From NCBI RefSeq assembly GCF_000586435.1, contig NZ_BAWH01000003.1:62001-126000 (forward strand): a stretch of 64,000 nt of DNA. The letters run 5' to 3'. The position numbers and the translations under genes are program-made. The notes under the pieces were generated by a model that saw only the letters and a program-made list of their open reading frames with translations, did no database searches and was not told where the DNA came from. Numbering within the stretch: the first letter of the stretch is position 1; the number at the start of each line of letters is the position of its first letter. Source of the DNA: Psychrobacter sp. JCM 18901 (lineage in GTDB: Bacteria > Pseudomonadota > Gammaproteobacteria > Pseudomonadales > Moraxellaceae). This document shows, in pieces, positions 43,776-54,724 of the stretch.

Positions 43776-45622
43776 ATGGTTAATGTCTCAGAATCGAGTC
43801 CTGTCGATGATAAAAAAAGCCCGTCTTAAGCATCTGATTAAACGCCTGCCTAACTTGCCAGGGGTGTATAAGATGCTGGGTAAGAACGGCGACATCTTAT
43901 ACGTTGGTAAAGCTAAGTCGCTAAAAAGCCGAGTAAATAGCTATTTTGCCAAGACGATTGATCATCCAAAGACGCGGGCGCTAGTGGCGCGGATTCATAA
44001 TATTGAGACTATCATTACGCGTAGTGAGACCGAAGCGCTGTTGCTTGAACAGAATCTAATCAAAGAGCATCGTCCACCTTATAATGTGCTGCTGCGTGAT
44101 GATAAATCCTATCTGTATGTATTTATCTCAGCCGATAAGCTTATCCACGTTTGGCTTACGGTCGCGGCAAAGGCAATCATCAAAAAGGTCGATTCTTTGG
44201 CCCGTTTCCCTCTGCACATGCGGCAAAAGAAACGTTGGTCTTGATGCAAAAGATGTTTCAAATGCGTCAATGTACCAATACCTTTTTTAAGCAGCGTCAA
44301 CGTCCTTGCTTGAGTATCAGATCAAACGTTGCCGTGCGCCCTGTGTCGGTTTGGTATCGCCAGAAGAGTACGCAGAAGATGTGAACAATACCATCCGTTT
44401 TTTTAAAAGGCGACTCTAGTGACATCCATAGTACGCTGATTGAAAAGATGGAAGCGTCAGCTGAAGCGTTAGATTTTGAAAAGGCGGTATTTTATCGCGA
44501 TCAGCTGTCCATGCTACGTGAAGTACAAGCAAGGCAAGCAGTCTATACCGTACAAGGTGAGGCAGATGTGATTGCGATTGCCAGTCAGGCTGGCATGACC
44601 TGTGTGAACGTACTGACGGTACGTGGTGGACGTGTATTGGGTGGAAAAAAATTATTTCCCAGATGTGGATGGTAGTGAGTCGTTAGCAGATAATTTATCG
44701 GCTTTTATTACGTCATTTTATTTCCAAGTGACCGATGATTTGCCCGCTGAAATCATATTGAGCCATCAGATACCAGATCAAGTGGCAGTAAGTGAAGCAT
44801 TGGCAACGCATTTCGGTAATAAAGTAGTCATCAAGACCAATGTGCGTGAGCACCGTTCAGAGTGGCTGGACTTAGCAACACTAAATACCAGTAATGCATT
44901 AAAAACCAAGCTTGGCGATTATCTAGAGCTACATGCGCGCTTTGGTGCGCTAAAAGACGTACTGGCGACTGTCACTGATCGGACGATTGATCGTATTGAA
45001 TGCTTCGATATCTCACATACGATGGGTGAGGCGACCATTGGTAGCTGCGTGGTGTTTGACCAAGGTGGCTCGCGCCGTCGTGATTACCGTCAGTATGCTA
45101 TCCATGATATCCAAGGTGGCGATGACTATGCAGCGATGAAACAAGTGCTGACTCGGCGTTACAAGAAACAACCATTGCCGGATTTACTATTGGTTGATGG
45201 TGGTAAAGGTCAGCTTGGCATTGCCAAAGAAGTATTGACTGAATTGGGTATTCTTGGCGACACCTTGCTCATCAGTGTGGCAAAAGGGGAAGGGCGCAAG
45301 GCTGGGCTTGAGGTATTGCACTTTTTAGATCACGAGCCGTTAGATCTACCGATGGATAGCAAAGCATTGCATTTGCTGATGCATATTCGTGATGAGGCGC
45401 ATCGTTTTGCGATTACCGCTCACCGTAAAAAAACGCGATAAGCGTCGCTCATCATCAGTGCTAGAGGTGATACCGGGACTGGGTGAGAAACGTCGTCGTG
45501 ACTTGCTCAATCACTTTGGTGGTATGCAGCAGCTGCTTGGTGCTTCACAGCAAGAGTTGGCAGGCGTACAAGGCATCGGACCAGTACTCGCAAAAACGGT
45601 GTACAAGGTATTGCATGAGTAA
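43776..45622 (+). CDS. uvrC: Excinuclease ABC subunit C (six frame breaks)
   Basis: UvrC makes the dual incisions of nucleotide excision repair. Pieces in order: GIY-YIG domain ([24 protein letters not shown]), UVR motif ([18 protein letters not shown]), RNase H-like domain ([35 protein letters not shown]) and C-terminal helix-hairpin-helix ([14 protein letters not shown]). Breaks: A7 43812-43818, lost base 44140, lost base near 44311, T7 44398-44404, A7 44645-44651, A7 45427-45433. Repair gives 615 codons. A T6 run at 44283-44288 is correct. Confidence 0.93.
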
Positions 45623-45693
45623 TAGATTAGATATTACCAAACAGAAGTTCTTATCTTGTTAGTTATGTAAAAGGCTGTATGAACATTAAACAA

Positions 45694-45743
45694 AAAAAGG
45701 GGCAGTCTTGGATAAGTAAAATTATCCAAGACTGCCCCTTTTT
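45694..45743. terminator. Bidirectional terminator between uvrC and folA
   Basis: A perfect 22-base stem, AAAAAGGGGCAGTCTTGG...CCAAGACTGCCCCTTTTT, with a short GTAAAA loop between convergent genes. Confidence 0.95.
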
Positions 45744-45756
45744 CAATAGGCTTTTA

Positions 45757-46329
45757 CTACTTATCAGTTTCTACTTTATAAGTGGTAAACTTAAAGCTTA
45801 AATCACTTTTTTTCATCGTGCATTTGCTCAGATTCGTCTGCTACTTTAAATCGTTCTGGCAGATCAGGGTAAAATGCATCGCCGTCAGCAATATCAGTAT
45901 CTACATGAGTCAGCTCAATACGGTCGGTGTACATCAGAGCGTCACTAAATACACGCTCGCCGCCAATTACCCAAATCGTATCGAGATGCGCGCCATGAGC
46001 CAGGCTAGCTGCTTGTGTCAGTGCGTCATCTAAGTTGTGTACCACATAAGCATTGCTGCTATCTGCAAGACCTTTTGTCTCAGCATAGTCCATCTGTGTC
46101 GTGACAATGAAGCTCACACGCTTTGGTAATGGTTTGCTACCCATTGACTCAAATGTCTTACGACCCATGATCACAATACCTTGAATCTTACTATCATTTT
46201 CTTTGGTCGTCATGCTTTTGAAATGTTGCAAATCTGCTGAGATATGCACGGTAGCTCATTGTTTTTGCCGATACAACGATTGCTACTAATAGCAGCGATT
46301 TGGGCAACTTCGGTATGGGCATAGCTCAT
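45757..46329 (-). CDS. folA: Dihydrofolate reductase (two frame breaks)
   Basis: Reduces dihydrofolate to tetrahydrofolate, partner of ThyA. Starting at ATG 46329 the protein reads AQIAAISSNRCIGKNNELPW, then HISADLQHFKSMT, with VIMGRKTFESMG and IWVIGGERVFSDAL further on. A G is lost near 46247 (TGG of ELPW). At the end, T7 45807-45813 (A7 in the gene) must be six, which gives the proper tail SDLSFKFTTYKVETDK and a stop at 45757. Repaired length is 191 codons. It follows thyA by 64 bases. Confidence 0.92.
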
Positions 46330-46393
46330 AATATATCCTTTTTATTATATTCTTAAATTTTGCTTTTATTTAGCGTAGTTAACCAGACTAACT

Positions 46394-47261
46394 TTATACG
46401 GCAACTTTGGCTTTGATAGCAGGGTGCGACTCATAGTCATTGACGTTAATGTCTTCGTACTCAAACGCAAATATGTCTTTAACATCAGGATTCAAAGACA
46501 ATGTCGGCAGTTTATATAGCGAGCGTGTTAACTGTAGCTCAGCCTGTTCACGGTGGTTTTGATAGATATGGCAATCACCACCTGTCCAGACAAACTCTCC
46601 AACTTCTAGACCACATACCTGCGCGACCATATGAGTCAATAGCGCATAGCTCGCAATATTAAAAGGCACGCCTAAAAAAAAGTCAGCCGAACGCTGATAC
46701 AGCTGGCATGACAGCTTGTTGTCTGCGACAAAGAACTGAAATAACGTATGACATGGTGGTAGGGCTACTTGCTCTGCTTCACCTGGATTCCAGCCAGAAA
46801 CAATCAAACGGCGTGAATTCGGATTGGTCTTTATCTGTTCAACGACCTGTGCGATTTGATCGACGCCATCAGCGTTATAACTGGCATCTTCATTTTTGGT
46901 CGCGCCATAGTTACGCCATTGATGACCATAGATAGGACAAATCGCCAGCAGGTCTGTTGAAGCGTGCGGTCTGTTCTGCTGTTGCCCACTCATTCCAGAT
47001 ACGAACATTATTCTGTTGTAGATAATCGACATGAGTGCTGCCACTTAAAAACCATAATAGCTCATAAGCGATAGATTTAAAGTGAACCTTTTTGGTCGTT
47101 AGCAGTGGAAAGCCATCTGCTAAGTTAAAGCGTAGCTGTGCGCCAAAATGGCTAAGCGTACCAGTACCAGTACGATCGCCTTTTTCGGCGCCATTGTCGA
47201 GAACGTGGCGTAGCAAATCTAAATAGCCTTGCTCGTTATTACTTTGGGTGCCATTGATCAT
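46394..47261 (-). CDS. thyA: Thymidylate synthase (one frame break)
   Basis: Makes dTMP from dUMP with methylene-tetrahydrofolate. Family marks are [19 protein letters not shown], the catalytic cysteine in [13 protein letters not shown], and [15 protein letters not shown]. Two bases are missing near 46937 in [15 protein letters not shown], where the sequence has TTGTCC instead of TTGGGTCC. Repair gives 290 codons. It sits between lgt and folA on the minus strand, a common grouping. Confidence 0.93.
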
Positions 47262-47409
47262 AAAATGCTCTTTAGTTACTGCTGACAGTACATACAGGCT
47301 AGATGGATAGTCGATATATACACTGTCATTATTAAAAGTATTGCTAGGGTAGGTGTTCTGACAGCTTATCCTATTTTAAGTCATCAACCTTTATCACAAA
47401 AAGGTAGGC

Positions 47410-48295
47410 TTAATAAGCAGCTTGCTTACCCCAGTCGTAGATGCCGCGTTTATAGGCATAACCGATCAAGAACAGACCGATAATTATCATTGGGGCGCTT
47501 AGTATCTGACCTTTGGTCATCCAGCCTAGCAAGATGAATCCTTGGTCGATGTCTGGCTGGCGAAAAAAACTCAATGATGAAACGGCTAAAGCCATAACCA
47601 AGCATAAAGACACCAGTCACTGCCATACGAGGACGGGGCTTCGATGAGTACCACCACAAGAATAGAAATAACAGTAGACCTTCTGCAAGGGCTTCATACA
47701 GTTGCGACGGGTGACGAGGCAACAGGTACTGGCCATTGACCTCAGTCATCAGGTCTTGTAGCGCAGGATTGGCTTGTAGCTGCTGCATATCAACGCTAGC
47801 GGCCTGCGGGAAGTAGGTCAACCAGTTATAGCCACCATCAGAGACGCGGCCCCATAGTTCGGCATTGATGTAATTACCAATACGTCCGAACAATAAACCA
47901 GTTGGTACGCAGGGAACGACAAAATCGAGCACTTGGAAAGGTGTCTTTTTATATTTGCGGGCAAAATACAGCATACCCAACATGACACCAATCAGGCCAC
48001 CATGGAATGACATACCGCCTTCCCAGACTTTAAACAGATAGGCAGGGTTTTGGAGCAGTTCACCGAACTGATAAAACAATACATAGCCGACACGGCCACC
48101 TAATATCACACCAAGTGCGCCAAAGAACACCAAGTCTGAAACCATATCTGTCGTCCAGCCTTCACGTTTGGTACTGCGATACCACGCCAGTCCGTAGGCG
48201 GCGGCAAATGCCAACAAATACATCAGCCCATACCAATGGACTTCGACAGGTCCAACTGCTAATGCTACAGGATCGTACTGAGGATGAATCATCAT
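47410..48295 (-). CDS. lgt: Prolipoprotein diacylglyceryl transferase (one frame break)
   Basis: Membrane enzyme that adds diacylglycerol to the lipobox cysteine of lipoproteins. The Lgt signature HGGLIGVMLG and GRIGNYINAELWGR with the catalytic region are clear, and GYGFSRFIIEFFRQPD is the last signature. The A7 run at 47563-47569 (T7 in the gene) breaks the frame at IEFF; six restores 295 codons. Heads lgt-thyA-folA. Confidence 0.94.
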
Positions 48296-48600
48296 AAAGG
48301 CATCATAATATTGATAATAAAATGCTGACTATAATAGCAAATTTCGTTCGCTGGGCATACATAATTGCTCTAGTGCCAATCAGAGTGTATGAGTAATTTG
48401 ATTCTTTGAGATGATACAGAATGTATAGGCTAAGAGTCAAAAAAGATAAGAAGTGAGGTGAAAAAAATGACTTTAATTAAGGAGTGTTTTCGTGATGATA
48501 TGTAATCTTGGTAGCTAGTAGCTTGAGATAAAAGTGCCATTTTTAGCATTATCGAGCGTTCACTACCAATTTGTATTATTACATCTATTATTAAAAGAAA
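48296..48600. other. Spacer between urtE and lgt
   Basis: 305 AT-rich bases on the downstream side of urtE and upstream of lgt (both minus strand). I see no terminator with a good T run for urtE and no open frame. Confidence 0.4.
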
Positions 48601-49300
48601 TTAGATAGCGACCAGATCTTGTACTTTGTTTTCAACCATCGTATCGCCAGCGCCTTGTGACACTACTTTGCCGCGTGATAGCACGGTGTAATTGTCAGCA
48701 AGCTCTTCGGCAAATTCATAGAACTGCTCAACCAGTACAATGGCCATATCACCTTTATCTGCTAGGTCTCGTAGAACTCGGCCAATATCTTTAATGATAG
48801 AGGGCTGAATACCTTCAGTTGGCTCGTCCAAAATTAACACAGTCGGCTCGGAGGCTAGGGCACGGGCGATAGCAAGCTGCTGCTGCTGACCACCAGACAG
48901 ATCACCACCGCGCCGATGCTTCATCTCATCTAGTACTGGAAAAATATTATACAGATGCTTGGGTACATGTTTGGCCTTGCTGCGTGAAAACTTGGCCATA
49001 CCAATCAAGATGTTTTCTTCTACCGTCAGTGTCGAAAAAAATATCGCGACCTTGTGGTACATAAGCTAGACCTGCTCGGACACGTTGCTCTGGAGACATC
49101 TTGCTGATGTCTTTATCATTGAGCAAAATCTCTCCTGATTTAATCGGTAGTATCCCCATCAAGCATTTAAGTAGCGTGGTTTTGCCTACGCCGTTACGTC
49201 CAAGTACCACGCTGCATGCGCCTACAGGCGCTGTAAACGAGACATCTCGTAAAATATGACTGCCGCCGTAATACTGGTTGATATCGTTCACTTGTAACAT
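48601..49300 (-). CDS. urtE: Urea ABC transporter ATPase UrtE (one frame break)
   Basis: LivF-like ATPase of the urea/short-chain amide importer. Walker A is GRNGVGKTTLLKCL, the signature is LSGGQQQQLAIARAL and Walker B is VLILDEPTEGIQ. The A7 run at 49035-49041 (T7 in the gene) breaks GRDIFSTLTVEENILIGMA; six restores 233 codons. AGGAGACAGCC precedes the ATG. Last gene of urtABCDE. Confidence 0.92.
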
Positions 49301-49378
49301 GGCTGTCTCCTAAACTCTAAAACTTTTCTAATATTTCAAAGGGAATATTCGTTTGACTCGTCTAGATGATTCGTTCGG

Positions 49379-50233
49379 CTATCGACCTAAGTAGGACTCA
49401 ATCACTGTTTCATTGGCTTGCACTTCAGCTAACGTACCTTCGGCCAAAATCGCCCCTTGTGCCAATACTGTGACTTTTTCACTGATGGCATCGATAAAGG
49501 TCATGTCATGTTCGACTACTACTAAGGTATGGTTCTTTTTGAGCCGTAGACACAGCTCAGCGGTATGTTCAGTTTCTGCATCAGTCATACCGGCCACAGG
49601 CTCATCAAGCAGAATTAGCTTGGGGCTTTGCATCAGTAGCATGCCAATCTCTAACCACTGTTTCTGCCCATGTGAAAGCAATCCAGCGGGCTTGTTGATT
49701 TTGTCGGTCAGGCGAATTTGCTGTAGAGTCGCGTCAAGGGTATCGCGAGTATCGGCATCGAGTTTGTTAAATAAGCTTTTGACCACACGTTTGTCTTTTG
49801 GCGCGGCAAGTAACAGATTATCCATTACGGTAAAATTTTCAAAGACAGTAGGTTTTTGAAACTTACGTCCGATGCCAGCTTCAGCGATTTGTTCGGTAGA
49901 TAAGCTGGCAAGGTTGTGAGTTTGACCAAAAAAACACGCTGCCTTCCGTAGGGCGGGTTTTACCTGTAATGACATCCATGAGCGTGGTTTTGCCAGCGCC
50001 GTTGGGGCCGATGATACAGCGTAGCTCGCCTTCTTCGATATAGAGCGACAGATTGTTGAGTGCGCGAAACGAATCAAACCAAACGCTCACATCTTCTAAG
50101 TACAGAGCAATACCATGGCTAAAGTCGACGCCAGATTTTTGGGATGACTGAGACCGTCACGTCCATCAGTATGATCATATTCAGACAGCGCCTTAATCGA
50201 TTGTTCGGTCGATGGTGATTTATCATTTAGCAT
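49379..50233 (-). CDS. urtD: Urea ABC transporter ATPase UrtD (two frame breaks)
   Basis: LivG-like ATPase. Walker A is GPNGAGKTTLMDVITGKTRP, the signature region LLSHGQKQWLEIGMLLM and Walker B LILLDEPVAGMTDAE. Breaks: a G lost near 50130 (KNLAVDFSHGIALYLEDVSVWFD expected) and A7 at 49928-49934 (T7 in the gene; six gives GSVFFGQTHNLASL). The net change is zero and the repaired gene is 285 codons. The ATG overlaps the urtC stop by one base (TAATG), implying coupled translation. Confidence 0.92.
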
Positions 50234-51303
50234 TATTGTTTCTCCTTTTTGAATCGATCGAACAAGCCCATAATGCCATTGGGTAAAAACAACGTCACGA
50301 CGACGAATAGTCCGCCTAATATCAATAGCCAAAATTCAGGGTAGGCGACCGTAAAGTAGGTTTTCACAGCATTTACCACACCAGTTCCTAAAATCGCGCC
50401 AATTAAGCTTCCTCTACCACCAGTCGCTACCCAGACAGCTATCTCAATTGAGTTCACTGGGTTCATCTCACTCGGATTGATAATGCCTACTTGTGGCACG
50501 TATAGCGCTCCTGCGACACCAGCAATGACAGCGGATAATACCCAAGCAGATAGCTTGTACCACAGAGTACGGTAGCCTAGATACTGCAGGCGGTTCTCGC
50601 TGTCACGAATGGCACCGAGGACTCGCCCATAAGGCTGATTCATTAAATGACGCAAACCCATATAAGAGACTAACAATGCTAAGGCCGTGACAAAGCACAG
50701 CATTGAGCGAGTAGAGGCAGCGGTAATGTCGTAGCCTAAAAGGGTAGTAAAACCAGTAAAGCCGTTATTGCCACCAAAGCCTGTCTCATTACGGAAGAAC
50801 AGCAAGGCTGCCGCGTAGACCATGGCTTGAGTGATGATAGAAAAATAAACGCCTTTGATTTTGGAGCGAAAGGCAAAGAAACCAAAGATAAATGCAACCA
50901 AGCCAGGCACTAATACAACCAGTGCGACTGCCCACCAAAAGTGCTGCGTGCCAGCCCAATACCAGGGCATTTCAGTCCAGCTCAAGAACCGCATAAAGTC
51001 CGGTAAGCCATCGCCTGCTGTCTCACGTGTTAGGTACATGCCAAACGCATAACCACCCAAAGCAAAGTACAGACCATGTCCCAAGCTCAAAATACCGGCA
51101 TAGCCCCAGACGAGATCTAGTGCCAAAGCCACCATCGCTAGCGCCATGATTTTGCCAATTAGGGTAATCCAGTAGGCTGAAAGGTGAAAAGCTGAAGTCT
51201 CCGGCATAAGATGTAGCCAAGGCAATATCAGTAGTACGGCAAAACATAAGCCAATTAAAACAGCACTACGCGGCGTATCAGACAGTAATTTGGTCAGTAT
51301 CAT
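50233..51303 (-). CDS. urtC: Urea ABC transporter permease UrtC
   Basis: LivM-like permease of about 356 residues with some ten membrane segments. ALDLVWGYAGILSLGHGLYFALGGYAFGMYL and ESAT-like GAIRDSENRLQYLGY are typical of the branched-chain/urea permease family. The start at 51303 has AAGGAGACTGCT upstream; an earlier in-frame ATG at 51342 lies inside the urtB end. The frame is intact. Confidence 0.93.
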   Translation of the reverse strand: MILTKLLSDTPRSAVLIGLCFAVLLILPWLHLMPETSAFHLSAYWITLIGKIMALAMVALALDLVWGYAGILSLGHGLYFALGGYAFGMYLTRETAGDGLPDFMRFLSWTEMPWYWAGTQHFWWAVALVVLVPGLVAFIFGFFAFRSKIKGVYFSIITQAMVYAAALLFFRNETGFGGNNGFTGFTTLLGYDITAASTRSMLCFVTALALLVSYMGLRHLMNQPYGRVLGAIRDSENRLQYLGYRTLWYKLSAWVLSAVIAGVAGALYVPQVGIINPSEMNPVNSIEIAVWVATGGRGSLIGAILGTGVVNAVKTYFTVAYPEFWLLILGGLFVVVTLFLPNGIMGLFDRFKKEKQ

Positions 51304-51313
51304 AGCAGTCTCC

Positions 51314-53149
51314 TTATTCGACAAAGCGGCCTTTGAGTGCAAATAAACCTTGTGGCCGTTTCTGAATAAACAGAATCACAAGAACCAACAACACAATCTT
51401 AGCCAATACTGCACCGATACCAATCTCAAGTACCGTACCACTCACACCAAGTCCCAAGGCGGCCAATACTGCACCCCATACTTGTCCGACCCCGCCAACA
51501 ACGACGACCAAAAAGGTATCAATGATATAGGTTTGACCCAGATCAGGACCTACGTTGCCTACTTGGGCAAGGGCACAGCCAGCCATACCAGCCAGCCAGA
51601 ACCCAAACCAAATGCCATCATATCGATACGTGCAGAGGGGATGCCAACAGCACGTGCCATTTGGCGGTTTTGGGTAACGGCTCTTATAAACAATCCAAAG
51701 CGCGTTTTGTTGAGTAAGTACACCAGTAGTGCCACGACAATGACGGTAAAGCCAATAATGGCAATACGGTTATAAGGCAGTACGAGACTTGAGGACACCT
51801 GATATGCGCCGCTGAGCCACGCCACGTTACTGACTTCAACGTTCTGCGCACCAAAAATCATCCGTACCAACTGCATCAATATTAAGCTTACGCCAAAGGT
51901 AGCCAATAATGTTTCTAGCTCACGACCATATAGTGGACGAATCACGATACGTTCAATAATCATACCGATGACAGCGCTGACTAAAAAAGCAGCTGGAATA
52001 GCAGCAAGCAAATACCAACCTGCCATATCTGGGATATAAGCTTGAAAGAAGTTTTGAACCATATAAGTGGTATAAGCCCCAATCATAATCAGCTCACCAT
52101 GCGCCATATTAATCACGCCAAGCAGACCAAAGGTAATGGCAAGGCCAAGCGCCGCTAGCAGTAAAATACTGGCGGTGCTCATACCGGTGAAAATATGACC
52201 CGTCCATGTGCTGATTTCGATACGGCGTGACACGCTAGATTCAGCATCGATAAGTGCAGCTTTAAGCGAGGCATCTAGCCATCAGCCGCGAGCAGATTCA
52301 ATATCGACCAAAACTTGTGGGTTATCACTATCTGCAAGTAGGTTCACAGCTGCGATTTGAGTGGGTAGGTCACCATTTTTGAAATCTATACGAGCCTGTA
52401 ATGCGGTTAGTGCTTTTTTTAACTTTAGTGTTGTCTTCATTTGCCGCTGCTGTCGTAATAGTTGCTGGATCTACTTGGTCAATATTGTCGGCCAAAATGT
52501 CCACAGCTTGTAGTCGCTGTGCAGGTTTGTCAGATGCTAGCTTTACCTTAGCTTGCCCAAAGATAAGCGCCGAGCGTAGCGCATTGGTCAAGGTGATTTG
52601 TGATAAGTCACTAGGCCAATCGGCTGTCTCTTCTTTATTGGGATAGGTAAATAACTGATCATCTTTATTCAGTAAATACGTTTGCCCACCGTTGCCTTGA
52701 TAAAGCTCATCATTGGCAATGAATTCAACCAAGCTATCTAGACTCTCAACCGATCCAGGCCAGTCACTTAACATGGTTTGACGCTGGCTAAAATCACCCG
52801 CCACAAATTGTTGAATGGCATCGCCTGAGTTTGTAGAAGTTGCTGTTGAAATATTTGAGGTATCTGAGGTGCTGGCTTGAGTAGAAGTGGCTACGTTGAC
52901 AGGTGTGACCAAAGATTGCTCACTATGAGCGGTATCCGTATCGTGGTCATGTACCTGACCATCATGATCCGCATACGCTGTGGTGGTGAAAGTTGTTATG
53001 CATAATGCCATCAATGCAAGTAACCGCAGAGGCGCATAAATTGAAAAATGAGCCGCCTGCTGCATGACTTCACTGACTGATGCTTTTGGATTATTACCAG
53101 GTTCGGATGATGTTCGCCCTGCAAATGGGCGTAAAGTATGGCGCTGCAT
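51314..53149 (-). CDS. urtB: Urea ABC transporter permease UrtB (several frame breaks)
   Basis: LivH-like permease with the long N-terminal periplasmic region typical of UrtB. The first 60 residues hold a signal segment (LLALMALCITTF...AYA). The permease part has ITFGLLGVINMAHGELIMIGAY and VVVVGGVGQVWGA. Breaks: T7 52414-52420 (A7 in the gene; six gives VKKALTALQARIDF), an in-frame TGA at 52282-52284 before LDASLKAALIDAE, and a C lost near 51595 (GLGSGLAGMAGCALAQ). The TGA is best explained by losses of GC and C (ESALAADGLDASL), but a genuine stop cannot be excluded. Confidence 0.88.
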
Positions 53150-53186
53150 GTGCGGCTCCCTGTTTTTACAGACAACAAACCCTTAG

Positions 53187-53218
53187 CTTCTATTGCTTAG
53201 CGGACTAAGCAGTAGAAG
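53187..53218 (-). repeat. Stem-loop in the urtA-urtB spacer
   Basis: CTTCTATTGCTTAG-CGGA-CTAAGCAGTAGAAG, a 14-base stem with one G-T pair and a tetraloop. No T run follows, so it looks like an mRNA-stabilising or processing hairpin rather than a terminator. Confidence 0.75.
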
Positions 53219-53274
53219 TGTTGATAAGGTTTGAAGGTATTTAAAAGTTGAGAATAAGTGTTAAAAATAAATGT

Positions 53275-53329
53275 GGAGAGTAGGCGATGGGTCGTTTATT
53301 TATCTCGTTTATCCAGCTGGCTACTCTCC
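53275..53329 (-). repeat. Second inverted repeat in the urtA-urtB spacer
   Basis: GGAGAGTAG at 53275-53283 pairs with CTACTCTCC at 53321-53329 around a 37-base loop, just after the urtA stop. Confidence 0.55.
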
Positions 53330-53365
53330 ATGCGCTTTTCAGTACCACTTTACTTAGGAGATGTT

Positions 53366-54718
53366 TTATTTAGGAATGTATTCGCTCCATGGCTGCGCTT
53401 GAATGACTTCTGGCGTTTTGAAAATCGTATCAAACTGACCGTCGGCACGGATTTGACCAATCATCACAGGCTTCCATAGATGATGGTTTTCTTCATCCAT
53501 TTTTAGCGTGTAGCCAGAAGGTGCATCGAATGTTTGTCCCGCCATGCTAACACGTACTTTATCGACATCAGTTGTACCTGCTTTTTCGACAGCTTGCTTC
53601 CACATATTGATACCGACATAAGTAGCTTCCATTGGATCATTGGTCACGACTTTTTCAGCATTTGGTAGTTTTTGGTCCAATGCATACTGCTTATAGCGTT
53701 TGGTGAAGGCACTGTTGGTTGGGTTTTTGATCGACATAAAGTAGTTCCACGCCGCCAAATGCCCTTGTAGCAGACTGGTATCGATACCGCGTAGCTCTTC
53801 TTCACCGACTGAGAATGCCATGACTGGAATATCTGACGCTTTGATGCCTTGATTCGCTAGTTCACGATAGAACGGAACGTTTGAGTCGCCATTGATGGTC
53901 GAGATAACCGCGGTCTTTTTGCCCGTTGAGAACTTTTTAACGTTAGATACGATGGTTTGATAGTTGCTGAAACCAAATGGGGTGTATTCTTCCATGATGT
54001 CTGCATCAGCCACGCCTTTTGATTTCAAAAATGCCTTTAAAATCTGGTTGGTGGTGCGTGGATAGACGTAATCAGTACCTAACAATACAAAGCGCTCTGC
54101 ACCGCCGCCTTCTTCGCTCATCAAGTACTCTACTGCTGGAATGGCTTGCTGGTTTGGTGCCGCACCAGTGTAAAAGATGTTTTCTGACTGCTCTTGTCCT
54201 TCGTATTGCACTGGATAGAACATCAATCCGTTTAACTCTTCAACTACAGGTAATACAGATTTGCGTGATACCGATGTCCAACCGCCAAAGATGACATCTA
54301 CTTTATCTTGAGTGAGTAGCTGACGGGCTTTTTCAGCGAATAATGGCCAATCAGAAGCAGGGTCGACGACGACTGGTTCGAGTTGCTTACCGAGCACACC
54401 GCCATTGGCATTGATTTCATCAATGGTCATTAACGCGGTATCTTTTAGAGAGGTTTCAGAGATGGCCATGGTGCCAGACAGCGAATGTAGTATGCCGACT
54501 TTGATAGTGTCGCCATCAGCAGCAGGCTCGGTGGTCGTTTCTGTACTCGTTTCAGCGGTTGTCTCTGTTGATGCTGCAGTTTCGGAAGGTTTTTGACAAC
54601 CAATAAGACTTAAGCTGCCAACGACGGCTACTGCTAGTAACGATAAACGTGATTTGATTTTTCCGTGTGATTGAGGGGCTACTACTTGAGTATTGGCTAA
54701 AATTGGTAACGAAAACAT
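53366..54718 (-). CDS. urtA: Urea ABC transporter substrate-binding lipoprotein UrtA
   Basis: 450 residues from the ATG at 54718, which is spaced six bases from AGGAG; the ATG two codons earlier overlaps that site. The lipobox is LSLIGC, followed by a low-complexity T/E linker. The mature protein is a type I periplasmic binding protein of the amide/urea type: KVGILHSLSGTMAISETSLKD and DVIFGGWTSVSRKSVLPVVEE. It captures urea or short-chain amides for UrtBCDE. The frame is intact. A sigma-54-like motif lies 52 bases upstream. Confidence 0.93.
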   Translation of the reverse strand: MFSLPILANTQVVAPQSHGKIKSRLSLLAVAVVGSLSLIGCQKPSETAASTETTAETSTETTTEPAADGDTIKVGILHSLSGTMAISETSLKDTALMTIDEINANGGVLGKQLEPVVVDPASDWPLFAEKARQLLTQDKVDVIFGGWTSVSRKSVLPVVEELNGLMFYPVQYEGQEQSENIFYTGAAPNQQAIPAVEYLMSEEGGGAERFVLLGTDYVYPRTTNQILKAFLKSKGVADADIMEEYTPFGFSNYQTIVSNVKKFSTGKKTAVISTINGDSNVPFYRELANQGIKASDIPVMAFSVGEEELRGIDTSLLQGHLAAWNYFMSIKNPTNSAFTKRYKQYALDQKLPNAEKVVTNDPMEATYVGINMWKQAVEKAGTTDVDKVRVSMAGQTFDAPSGYTLKMDEENHHLWKPVMIGQIRADGQFDTIFKTPEVIQAQPWSEYIPK

Positions 54719-54724
54719 GGACAT

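Noticed and set aside
43776..45622. uvrC decay as a mutator phenotype
   Set aside because: uvrC breaks are of the same kind as those in essential genes, so they do not show real loss of repair.
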